Source of the DNA: Cellulophaga sp. L1A9
GTDB lineage: Bacteria; Bacteroidota; Bacteroidia; Flavobacteriales; Flavobacteriaceae
NCBI RefSeq assembly: GCF_009797025.1
Contig: NZ_CP047027.1
Location: forward strand, 62,001 to 126,000
Direction of reading: 5' to 3'
DNA: 64,000 nt
Shown: positions 36,075-44,238 of the stretch, in pieces
Numbering within the stretch: the first letter of the stretch is position 1
How the letters are laid out: every line of letters begins with the position of its first letter
The notes under the pieces: generated by a model
The model's input: the letters and a program-made list of their open reading frames with translations, nothing else
What the model was told of the DNA's origin: nothing
The model's database searches: none
Position numbers and translations under genes: made by a program

Positions 36075-36581
36075 ATGAAACCACATCAAATTGAAGTTTT
36101 AAAATTCGGAACTAAATATGGCATCATAACTGGAGTTATAGGGATGATTTTTACAGCGGTGTTGATTTCCTTAAATATGCTTTATAATCAATCTGTAGAA
36201 ATATCCTTAATTGGACTTCTTGTATTAATTACTCCCATTATCCTAAGTATTTACATTTTTAAAAAGAAAAATAATTCTTTAACTACAGAACAAGCAATAG
36301 GTGTTGGCGTGATCACGGCACTGGTTTCTGCGCTCGTAACTATATTATTTACCTACCTCCTCACTAATTTTATCCTTTCTGATTTCTGGGATAAAACGGA
36401 AGTCTATGATCGAATTTTGCTCTTAGAACAAAACCCAACAATAACTCCTGAACAAGTAAATGACAATATTGAAATGAAACGCAAAATGTCTTGGATTAGA
36501 TATCCTGTCATTTTACTTTTCAACCTATGTATTGGCTTTGTAGTTTCACTTCTTAGTGGTATTGTCTTAAAAACTAAGTAA
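36075..36581 (+). CDS. DUF4199 membrane protein (second paralogue)
   Basis: 168 residues, equal in length to its neighbour and with the same four-helix layout: KFGTKYGIITGVIGMIFTAVLI, LLVLITPIILSIYIFKKKNN, EQAIGVGVITALVSALVTILF and a final IRYPVILLFNLCIGFVVSLLSG. Tandem duplication of DUF4199 genes is common in flavobacteria. No function can be given. Confidence 0.85.
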   Translation: MKPHQIEVLKFGTKYGIITGVIGMIFTAVLISLNMLYNQSVEISLIGLLVLITPIILSIYIFKKKNNSLTTEQAIGVGVITALVSALVTILFTYLLTNFILSDFWDKTEVYDRILLLEQNPTITPEQVNDNIEMKRKMSWIRYPVILLFNLCIGFVVSLLSGIVLKTK

Positions 36582-36691
36582 ACAGTGCTACTGTTTTTAA
36601 TATTTAGAATGAACTTAAAAATAGCTGCATAAATTCTAACATTTCTCTTTAAAGTAACACTGATTAGTAGAACCACTTAAAACGAGACGAA

Positions 36692-37223
36692 ATGGAATCA
36701 AACAAATCGACCACAGGAAAATTCGGATAAATTTATGGTACTCTAGAAGTCCTTATAGGTATCATTTTTACGCTAATGCTTATGGCTGGCGATTTACTTT
36801 ATGACCCCACTCCTCTGAAACCCATCTTTCAAACCTCAATATTTATTGTCATTGTAGTTCTTGCTATCTACAATTTTAAAAAAGCAAGGATGGTTATTTA
36901 TCTTTGGGACAAGCCTTGGCAATAGGAGCAATAACAGCAGTAGTTGCCAGTATTATTGTTATGCTTTTCAACTACTTACTTACGACGGTCATAGTCCCTG
37001 ACTTTTGGGAACACACTGCACAGATCACTAAAACAACAATGTTAGAAAGCAATCCATCAATGTCTTCAAAAGACCTTGAAAATGCTTTAGAAATGCTTTA
37101 GAAATGCAAAGCAAATTCACTTGGATTATGTACCCTGCTATTTTTGTAATGAACCTTATCGTTGGATTTTTTACGGCATTAATTGCAGGTCTGATATTAA
37201 AAAAGACTGAAAATTTATATTAA
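36692..37223 (+). pseudogene. Broken third DUF4199 paralogue
   Basis: Reads as a DUF4199 protein only with three repairs. ATG at 36692 gives MESNKSTTGKFG then a TAA (36728-36730) where paralogues have a residue, continuing IYGTLEVLIGIIFTLMLMAGD. A frameshift near 36890 leads into GYLSLGQALAIGAITAVVASI. An 11-base tandem duplication (unit ATGCTTTAGAA) near 37082-37103 shifts the frame again before QSKFTWIMYPAIFVMNLIVG and the end KKTENLY. Clearly non-functional. Confidence 0.9.
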
Positions 37224-37257
37224 TCCGTACTTTTGAAAAGATTTTCAGAAGTATTGC

Positions 37258-38229
37258 ATGAATTTATCTATTATTATACCTCTTCTTAATGAAGAAGAAT
37301 CTTTAAAAGAATTACACAATTGGATTGTTTCTGTCATGGAAAGCAATAATTTTTCGTACGAGATTATTTTTATCGACGACGGAAGCACCGATACTTCTTG
37401 GAAAGAAATCACCGCTTTATCTGTCACTAATCCCGCAGTACAAGGCATCCGTTTTTTACGTAATTATGGGAAATCACAAGCATTGCATGCTGGTTTTAAA
37501 GCAGCAGCAGGTGAGGTTATTATTACCATGGATGCAGACTTACAAGACAACCCTGATGAAATTCCAAAATTATATGATGCCATCAAAACAGAAGGGTTTG
37601 ATCTTGTTTCTGGATGGAAGAAAAAAAGGTATGATTCCGTTTTAAGTAAAAACATGCCCTCTAAGCTTTTTAATTGGGCTGCTCGTAAAACGTCAGGGGT
37701 AAAACTTCACGATTTTAATTGCGGACTTAAAGCTTTCAATAGTAAAGTGGTAAAAAATATTGAGGTTTCAGGAGAAATGCACCGCTATATCCCTGTACTA
37801 GCAAAAAATGCAGGCTTTTCTAATATTGGAGAAAAAGTAGTACAACATCAAGCCCGTAAATACGGGAAAACAAAATTTGGCATGGAACGCTTCATCAACG
37901 GCTTTCTAGACTTAATTACCATCTGGTTTGTTTCCAAATTCGGAAAACGTCCTATGCATTTATTTGGCGCATTAGGTGTATTAATGTTTTTTGTAGGATT
38001 TGCTTTTGCCTTATATTTGGGTATTGATAAATTATTTATCCATAAAACAGGACGATTGATTACAGATCGACCACAATTTTTCATTTCATTAACCGCTATG
38101 ATTATTGGCACACAATTATTCTTAGCTGGTTTTTTAGGTGAAATAATGGTACGATCAAAAACAAATGAAACACGCTATACCATAGCAGAAGAATTAAATA
38201 AAACAATTTTAAACGAATATTCTAAATAA
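37258..38229 (+). CDS. Family 2 glycosyltransferase (DPM/GtrB-like)
   Basis: 323 residues. GT2 catalytic domain: SIIIPLLNEEESL, IIFIDDGSTDTSW, TMDADLQDNP (metal-binding), followed by two C-terminal membrane helices (LFGALGVLMFFVGFAFALYLGI and AMIIGTQLFLAGFLGEIMV). This pattern is typical of enzymes that move a sugar from a nucleotide donor to polyprenyl phosphate at the cytoplasmic face of the membrane. It is 30 bases before the mutase gene and they may form an operon for cell-envelope sugars. Confidence 0.92.
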   Translation: MNLSIIIPLLNEEESLKELHNWIVSVMESNNFSYEIIFIDDGSTDTSWKEITALSVTNPAVQGIRFLRNYGKSQALHAGFKAAAGEVIITMDADLQDNPDEIPKLYDAIKTEGFDLVSGWKKKRYDSVLSKNMPSKLFNWAARKTSGVKLHDFNCGLKAFNSKVVKNIEVSGEMHRYIPVLAKNAGFSNIGEKVVQHQARKYGKTKFGMERFINGFLDLITIWFVSKFGKRPMHLFGALGVLMFFVGFAFALYLGIDKLFIHKTGRLITDRPQFFISLTAMIIGTQLFLAGFLGEIMVRSKTNETRYTIAEELNKTILNEYSK

Positions 38230-38259
38230 ATTTACGACACAACCTAAAGCTATACTTTT

Positions 38260-39969
38260 ATGGACAACATACTAAATACTGCCAAAACCTGGTTAACCGA
38301 TTTCTTTGATGCTGACACAAAAAAAGAGGTTCAAGACTTAATAGACAATAACACCGAAGAACTAAAAGATAGATTCTATAAAAACATGGAATTTGGTACT
38401 GGAGGTATGCGCGGTGTAATGGGTGCTGGAACCAATAGAATAAATAAATATACTTTAGGGAAAAGTACACAAGGACTAAGCAATTACCTAAACGAAGTTT
38501 ATAAAGGCGAAGAGCTGAAAGTAGTTATTGCTTTTGACTGTAGACATAATAGTGACACTTTAGCAAAAACAGTGGCCGAAGTATTTTCTGCTAACGGCAT
38601 TAAAGTTTTCTTATTCTCAGAATTAAGAACTACTCCAGAGTTATCTTTTGCGGTTAGGCATTTAAATTGCCACGCTGGTATTGTACTTACTGCCTCTCAC
38701 AACCCTCCTGAATACAACGGTTACAAAGTATATTGGACAGATGGCGGACAAATTGTACCACCACAAGACGGAAAAATCGTAGCTGAAATTAATTCGCTTT
38801 CTTTTGAGGATATTAATTTCAAGGCCAATCCAGACTTAATAGAGTTAATAGATAAAGAAGTAGATGAAGCATTTATCTCCGAATCTGTTGCAAAAGGTAG
38901 TTTTAACGCCAAAGGTAAAGACGATTTTAAAATAGTTTTTACTTCTTTACACGGTACTTCAATTACCGCTATTCCTGAAGTTTTAAAACGTGCTGGTTAT
39001 AAAAATGTAACAATTATTGAGGAACAAGCAAAGCCCGATGGTGATTTTCCAACCGTAAAATCTCCAAACCCAGAAGAACCAGAAGCGCTTTCTATGGCGA
39101 TTAAAAAAGCCGAGGCTATTGGAGCAGATATGGTTGTAGGTACAGATCCTGATAGTGATAGACTAGGAATTGCAGTGCGTAACCTTGATGGTGAAATGGA
39201 GATCCTAAACGGAAACCAAGCCATGGTTTTAATGACCAAATTTCTTTTAGAAAAAGCAAAACAAGATGGTTTTAAAGGCAATGAATTTGTTGCTTCTACT
39301 ATTGTTTCTACTCCTATGATGGAAGCTATGGCTACTGCCTATGGCGTAGAATACAAAACTGCTTTAACTGGATTTAAGTGGATAGGCAAAATGATTAAAG
39401 ATTTCCCGAACCAAAATTTTATCGGTGGAGGTGAAGAGAGTTTCGGGTATATGGTGGGCGATTTTGTTCGTGACAAAGATGCCGTTACCTCTACCCTATT
39501 AGCTTGTGAGATTGCTGCAAACGCAAAAGCCAATGGCAGCTCTTTCTATAAAGATTTGATTGATTGTTATGTAGCTTATGGTTTTTATAAAGAAAAACTA
39601 ATCTCTTTAACCAAAAAAGGAATGCAAGGCGCAGAGGAAATCAAACAAATGATGATTGATTTTAAAGAAAACCCTGTATTGGCTATTGATGGTTCAAAGG
39701 TTATTATTGTGGATGACTACAATACATCAACCTCTAAAAACCTTAAGACAGGCAAAGTTTCAACCATTGATATTCCAAAATCTAACGTGTTAATCTATAC
39801 TACAGAAGACGGTACCAAAATGGCTGCTAGACCTAGTGGAACAGAACCTAAAATTAAATTCTATTTTAGCATCAACACAAACTTAGAAAAAGCTTCTGAT
39901 TTTAAAGAAGTTAACGCCCAATTAGAAGCTAAAGTCACTCGTATTCTGAGTGAACTTAAATTGAATTAA
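38260..39969 (+). CDS. Phosphosugar mutase (phosphoglucomutase/phosphomannomutase family)
   Basis: 569 residues. Active-site serine loop TASHNPPEYNGYKVYW, metal loop GTDPDSDRLGIAV, sugar-binding GGGEESFGYMVGD and phosphate-binding RPSGTEPKIKFY occur in the usual order. It interconverts hexose 1- and 6-phosphates; the length (over 550) fits the PgcA/PGM2-like branch rather than the short bacterial PMM. The stop TAA overlaps the ATG of the next gene by one base (TAATG), so both are translated as a unit. Confidence 0.93.
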   Translation: MDNILNTAKTWLTDFFDADTKKEVQDLIDNNTEELKDRFYKNMEFGTGGMRGVMGAGTNRINKYTLGKSTQGLSNYLNEVYKGEELKVVIAFDCRHNSDTLAKTVAEVFSANGIKVFLFSELRTTPELSFAVRHLNCHAGIVLTASHNPPEYNGYKVYWTDGGQIVPPQDGKIVAEINSLSFEDINFKANPDLIELIDKEVDEAFISESVAKGSFNAKGKDDFKIVFTSLHGTSITAIPEVLKRAGYKNVTIIEEQAKPDGDFPTVKSPNPEEPEALSMAIKKAEAIGADMVVGTDPDSDRLGIAVRNLDGEMEILNGNQAMVLMTKFLLEKAKQDGFKGNEFVASTIVSTPMMEAMATAYGVEYKTALTGFKWIGKMIKDFPNQNFIGGGEESFGYMVGDFVRDKDAVTSTLLACEIAANAKANGSSFYKDLIDCYVAYGFYKEKLISLTKKGMQGAEEIKQMMIDFKENPVLAIDGSKVIIVDDYNTSTSKNLKTGKVSTIDIPKSNVLIYTTEDGTKMAARPSGTEPKIKFYFSINTNLEKASDFKEVNAQLEAKVTRILSELKLN

Positions 39970-41792
39970 TGGAGAATTACAAAAAGATTCTTCGCTATGC
40001 GAAGCCTTACCGTACTTACGGTTATCTAAATATATTTTTCAACATATTATATGCATTGTTCAGCGCGCTATCTTTTGCCGCGCTGATGCCAATGCTTAAT
40101 GTTTTATTTGATAAAAATGAAGCAGTAACAGTTCTTCCAGTATACACAGGAATCAGCAACTTGAAAGATTATTACATGAATTACATGAATTATCAAGTAA
40201 CTCAATATGCTGCAGAGGATGAAATGAAAGCCTTAGTATTAGTGATTAGCCTTGTAATTGTATTATTTCTATTAAAAAATTTGGCAAATTATTTTGCCAT
40301 GTATTTCATTACATTTTTAAGAAATGGCGTTTTAAAAGATGTTCGTAATGCGATGTATAAAAAAATTACGGAGCTTCCTATTTCATTTTACTCAGAAAAG
40401 AGAAAAGGAGATGTTATTGCTCGGATTACCTCTGATGTCTTAGAAATTCAACATTCATTCTTATCTGTTTTAGAGTTGATTGTTCGTGAGCCTTTAACCA
40501 TAATTTTCACTATTACGGTAATGTTTATAATAAGTACTCAACTAACCTTATTTGTTTTTATTTTTATTCCGCTTTCTGGTTATGTTATTTCTTTGATAGG
40601 AAAGTCCCTAAAAAAACAATCTGACGATGTACAACGCGAACAAGGAGAATTTTTATCTGTTGTTGAAGAAACTCTTGGTGGCTTGCGAGTTATTAAAGCT
40701 TTCAATTCAGAATCCCGTTTTTACAAAACATTCTCTGCATCTACCACACGTTTTTACAATTTCTCAAATAAATTATTAAACCGACAAAACTTAGCGTCAC
40801 CCACAGGAGAATTTCTAGGAATCTTAACTATTGGTGTTTTATTATGGTTTGGAGGGAAAATGGTTTTAGTTGATAAGACATTAGACGCACCTTCATTCAT
40901 TACCTATATGAGTTTAGCTTATGGGGTGTTAACACCAGCTAAAGCCATCAGTAAAGCAATTTACGGAGTTAAAAAAGGGGATGCTGCTGCAGAACGTATT
41001 CTTGAAATTTTAGAAACAGAAAATCCGATTACAGAAAAAGACAATGCCGTGGAAAAAGGCTCCTTTGATACTGGCGTGGCAATACAAAATATTAGCTTTA
41101 AGTATGATGATGAATACGTACTTAAAAACTTCAGTCTAAACGTTCCTAAAGGGTCTACTGTAGCCCTTGTAGGGCAGTCAGGGAGTGGAAAAAGTACCAT
41201 TGCTAATCTCGTTACTCGTTTTTACGATGTTAACGAAGGCCGTATTACTATTGATGGAATTGATATTAAAGACTATACCAAAGGATCCTTACGCGGACTT
41301 TTAGGTTTAGTGACACAGGATTCTATACTCTTTAATGAAACGGTTAGAAATAACATTAGCTTAGGAAAAGAGAATGCTACAGATAAAGAAATTATGGAGG
41401 CCGCAAAAATTGCAAACGCACACGACTTCATTATGGATTTACCAAAAGGCTATGATACCAACATTGGAGATAGCGGAAATAAATTAAGTGGCGGGCAGAA
41501 ACAACGTTTATCTATTGCACGAGCTGTATTAAAAAATCCGCCCATCATGATTCTAGATGAAGCCACCTCTGCTTTAGATACAGAAAGCGAACGTTTGGTT
41601 CAAGATGCGTTAGAGAAAATGATGCGCAATCGTACTTCTATTGTTATTGCACACCGCTTATCTACCATACAAAACGCAGATACTATTGTCGTATTACTAA
41701 AAGGAGAAATCGTAGAGCAAGGATCACACGCCGAACTTATCGCCAAAGACGGAACCTATAAAAAGTTAGTGACGATGCAATCCTTGGGGTAG
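39969..41792 (+). CDS. MsbA-like ABC exporter (fused permease-ATPase)
   Basis: 607 residues. About six N-terminal membrane helices with RKGDVIARITSDVLEI, then an ATPase domain with Walker A VGQSGSGKST, LSGGQKQRLSIARA, Walker B MILDEATSALD and IAHRLST. Half-transporters of this kind flip lipids such as lipid A or export drugs; the gene is coupled by one overlapping base to the mutase and follows a GT2 enzyme, which favours an envelope lipid or glycolipid. The exact cargo is unknown. Confidence 0.92.
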   Translation: MENYKKILRYAKPYRTYGYLNIFFNILYALFSALSFAALMPMLNVLFDKNEAVTVLPVYTGISNLKDYYMNYMNYQVTQYAAEDEMKALVLVISLVIVLFLLKNLANYFAMYFITFLRNGVLKDVRNAMYKKITELPISFYSEKRKGDVIARITSDVLEIQHSFLSVLELIVREPLTIIFTITVMFIISTQLTLFVFIFIPLSGYVISLIGKSLKKQSDDVQREQGEFLSVVEETLGGLRVIKAFNSESRFYKTFSASTTRFYNFSNKLLNRQNLASPTGEFLGILTIGVLLWFGGKMVLVDKTLDAPSFITYMSLAYGVLTPAKAISKAIYGVKKGDAAAERILEILETENPITEKDNAVEKGSFDTGVAIQNISFKYDDEYVLKNFSLNVPKGSTVALVGQSGSGKSTIANLVTRFYDVNEGRITIDGIDIKDYTKGSLRGLLGLVTQDSILFNETVRNNISLGKENATDKEIMEAAKIANAHDFIMDLPKGYDTNIGDSGNKLSGGQKQRLSIARAVLKNPPIMILDEATSALDTESERLVQDALEKMMRNRTSIVIAHRLSTIQNADTIVVLLKGEIVEQGSHAELIAKDGTYKKLVTMQSLG

Positions 41793-41813
41793 AATTAATA
41801 ATATGGTTACAGA

Positions 41814-42305
41814 ATGAATTCAGAAAGCATTACACAGAAAATTGGTGAAATTGTAGTGAATTTTGTTGAAGTCGAATTTATTATATCTGACATAAGTTAT
41901 CAATTAGGGCTTACAGAAGATAAAATGGAATTTTTTGCAAACTCTAGAACTGGGCAGAAAATTTCTGATATGAAAAAGAAATTCAGAAAATCCAAAATAG
42001 AAAAAAAAGAAATTTACATTGAATTACTTCACCGATTAGATCAAATAAGAATTAAACGAAATGAAATCGTTCATGCACTAGTTCTTGAAAATCCCGATAA
42101 TACAAAAGAATACAAGTCGTTTTATTACAAGAATGGTCAAAACCAAAATATCATACATAATATTAGTGACAAAAAAATTGAAGATTTCATAGACTTAAAC
42201 AATGATATCTTAAAATTTAAAAAAGAATTTTGCACACATTTTTATAATGAAAAAAGGAGGTTAAAACCTAGAATAGAGATAATTAGAAATAATCAATCTT
42301 TATAA
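41814..42305 (+). CDS. Unrecognised helical protein with HEPN-like RNxxxH motif
   Basis: 163 residues, predicted mostly helical and charged, no signal or membrane segment. The motif RIKRNEIVHALV (about residues 82-93) has R-x4-H with Asn after the Arg, the catalytic signature of many HEPN-domain RNases, placed after an amphipathic helix (KEIYIELLHRLDQ) as in such domains. The gene starts 21 bases after the exporter. No partner MNT nucleotidyltransferase or toxin neighbour is visible. HEPN is an inference from one motif, so function stays open. Confidence 0.6.
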   Translation: MNSESITQKIGEIVVNFVEVEFIISDISYQLGLTEDKMEFFANSRTGQKISDMKKKFRKSKIEKKEIYIELLHRLDQIRIKRNEIVHALVLENPDNTKEYKSFYYKNGQNQNIIHNISDKKIEDFIDLNNDILKFKKEFCTHFYNEKRRLKPRIEIIRNNQSL

Positions 42306-42381
42306 TTTTTCAAAAATAAACTCTTCTCCATTAAACCTTTTTATAAATTTAGAGTCCTATTAACGTCTAAGGAATTAAAAT

Positions 42382-42924
42382 TTGATAGAAGAAGCACTCT
42401 TAGTAGAACAATTACAAACAGAGGCCACGCAAAAACGGGCTTTTGAATTGTTGGTGAATACTTATAAAGAAAAACTCTATTGGCATATTAGGCGTATTGT
42501 TTTAAATCACGATGATACTGATGATGTTTTACAAAACACCTTTATAAAAGTGTTTAAAAACATTAAAGGATTTAAGGGAGAAAGCAAGCTGTATTCTTGG
42601 ATGTATCGCATAGCAACGAATGAAGCACTTTCATTTTTGAATTCGAAAAGCAAAAAACTAAATATTGGTAGTTCTGAAATTCAAGAAAAAATGATTGCCA
42701 ATTTAGAATCTGATGTTTATTTTGAAGGTGATTATATTGAATTAGCATTACAAAAAGCAATTGCAACATTACCAGAAAAACAGAAGTTAGTTTTCAATAT
42801 GAAATATTATCAAGAAATGAAATATGAAGAAATGTCAGAGATTCTTGAAACATCGGTAGGGGCATTAAAAGCATCCTACCACTTAGCATCAAAAAAAATA
42901 GAAGCATTTTTAAAAGAAGATTAA
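42382..42924 (+). CDS. ECF-type RNA polymerase sigma factor
   Basis: 180 residues starting at TTG (42382, MIEEALLVEQLQ); no ATG lies upstream in frame before the non-coding leader. Region 2: RIVLNHDDTDDVLQNTFIKVFKNIKGF followed by SWMYRIATNEAL; region 4: LPEKQKLVFNMKYYQEMKYEEMSEILE with helix-turn-helix GALKASYHLASKKI. It directs transcription of an unknown regulon and is followed by a presumed membrane regulator and an exported protein in one operon. Confidence 0.93.
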   Translation: MIEEALLVEQLQTEATQKRAFELLVNTYKEKLYWHIRRIVLNHDDTDDVLQNTFIKVFKNIKGFKGESKLYSWMYRIATNEALSFLNSKSKKLNIGSSEIQEKMIANLESDVYFEGDYIELALQKAIATLPEKQKLVFNMKYYQEMKYEEMSEILETSVGALKASYHLASKKIEAFLKED

Positions 42925-42957
42925 ACCTTTTAATAAATTGATAGTCAAACTATAGCA

Positions 42958-43464
42958 ATGAAAAAAACAGAAAATAGTTTCAAGGTTCCAGAAGGTTATT
43001 TTGATAACTTCACAGCTAAATTATTCGATAATTTACCTGAGGAAGAAACTATTACATCTAATAATGAAGGTTTTAAAGTGCCTGAAGGCTATTTTGAGAA
43101 ATTTAATAAAGAATTAGAGGATAGACTAGACGTTAAAGAACCTAAAGTTATCACTTTAAAATCTTACAAAAAATATTATTACGCTGCAGCATCAATAGCA
43201 GCAGCGGTTACTATCGCCATTGGTTTAAACTTAAATAAAACTCCGGAATTAAGTTTTGATGATTTAGCAGACGCAGATATCGAAAGCTATTTTGACAGTA
43301 ATGAATCTAGCTTAAGTAGTTATGATATTGCAGAGGTTATTCCTGTAGGCGAATTAGAAATTTACGATGTTATAGACAACCATTTGAGCAATGAAAATGT
43401 GATGGACTATTTAGAAAATAATATTGATGACTTTGACGAATTTAATCTTGACAACAATGAATAA
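42958..43464 (+). CDS. Probable anti-sigma-type membrane protein with FKVPEGYF repeats
   Basis: 168 residues. FKVPEGYFDNF (8-18) and FKVPEGYFEKF (39-49) are near-identical repeats in the cytoplasmic N-terminus, followed by one membrane helix (about YYYAAASIAAAVTIAIGLNL, 73-92) and an acidic C-terminus rich in Asp, Glu and Ser. The position directly after an ECF sigma gene and this topology suggest a sigma antagonist or sensor, but no zinc-binding ZAS motif is present. It overlaps the next gene by 8 bases. Confidence 0.75.
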   Translation: MKKTENSFKVPEGYFDNFTAKLFDNLPEEETITSNNEGFKVPEGYFEKFNKELEDRLDVKEPKVITLKSYKKYYYAAASIAAAVTIAIGLNLNKTPELSFDDLADADIESYFDSNESSLSSYDIAEVIPVGELEIYDVIDNHLSNENVMDYLENNIDDFDEFNLDNNE

Positions 43465-43906
43465 ATTAAAAAAAATAATCCCCTTAATACTACTTATGTT
43501 TGCGTGTTCGCTTTCTTTTGGTCAACAAAAAGATTGGGATAAAATAAAAACGCTAAAAATTGCTTTTATAACAGAACGCTTAAACCTTTCAAGTAAAGAA
43601 GCTCAGACTTTTTGGCCTATTTATAATGAATACCAATCAAAAAGAGAAGAACTACACATCAAAGGTCACGACGAAATTAGAAAGAAATTTGACGAGTCTG
43701 AAAAACTATCAGAAAGTGATTCTGCAAAACTATTAGACAAATATCTTCAGTATGAAAAAGAAGAGGAAGAGCTAGAACAAACCTACCTTAGAAAGATAAC
43801 CAAAGTAATCTCCGCTAAGAAGACCTTACTTTTAATTCGCTCTGAAGGCGACTTTAAACGAAAATTGATCAAACAATATAGAGATAAGCATAAAGGCGAT
43901 AAATAA
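43457..43906 (+). CDS. Exported protein, Spy/LTXXQ-like helical
   Basis: 149 residues from ATG 43457 (MNKLKKIIPLILLMFACSLSFGQQ, a clear signal peptide ending FGQ); a longer in-frame start at 43424 would spoil the signal. The mature part is a set of charged helices with FITERLNLSSKEAQTFWPIYNEY, reminiscent of LTXXQ-type periplasmic stress proteins. It closes the sigma operon and could act as the periplasmic sensor or stress chaperone of that pathway. It is followed by a strong terminator. Confidence 0.8.
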   Translation: MNKLKKIIPLILLMFACSLSFGQQKDWDKIKTLKIAFITERLNLSSKEAQTFWPIYNEYQSKREELHIKGHDEIRKKFDESEKLSESDSAKLLDKYLQYEKEEEELEQTYLRKITKVISAKKTLLLIRSEGDFKRKLIKQYRDKHKGDK

Positions 43907-43910
43907 TTCA

Positions 43911-43945
43911 AAATCCGTTAAGTTCTAACTTAACGGATTTTTTTT
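43911..43945 (+). terminator. Terminator of the sigma operon
   Basis: AAATCCGTTAAGTT/AACTTAACGGATTT perfect 14-base stem (43911-43940) with loop CT and a T-run. Confidence 0.95.
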
Positions 43946-44062
43946 GACTAAAAGTTAACTTAACAATTTTACACATTCATAATCCACGATACAAAACATA
44001 TTAAAATTTAAATATAAAATTCGTTAACATTCTTGTTTTAAGCACTTCATACATGCCATCAT

Positions 44063-44090
44063 ATCTCTTAAAAAATTAAGAGATTTTTTT
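44063..44090 (+). terminator. Second intrinsic terminator, no gene directly upstream
   Basis: ATCTCTTAA (44063-44071) and TTAAGAGAT (44076-44084) form a 9-bp stem with loop AAAA followed by TTTTTT. It lies 118 bases after the sigma-operon terminator and about 50 bases before the receptor promoter, so it may end a small RNA or insulate the receptor gene. Confidence 0.7.
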
Positions 44091-44135
44091 GTCAAAAAAT
44101 ATTATTTTTAATAAGTCTAAATAAAAATGAAGTGA

Positions 44136-44143
44136 TATATTTG
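44136..44143 (+). promoter_or_regulatory. -7 box of the TonB-dependent receptor gene
   Basis: TATATTTG matches TAnnTTTG, 96 bases before the start codon, implying an untranslated leader of about 85-90 bases. No -33 element with normal spacing stands out. Confidence 0.5.
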
Positions 44144-44238
44144 CCCCCGATTTTAATTTCAAAGAATAAAAAAAAGGGAAATAAAATTAATTATTTACAT
44201 CTAAAAAAGCTTTTTTAAAGCAACAAAAAGAATCTAAT

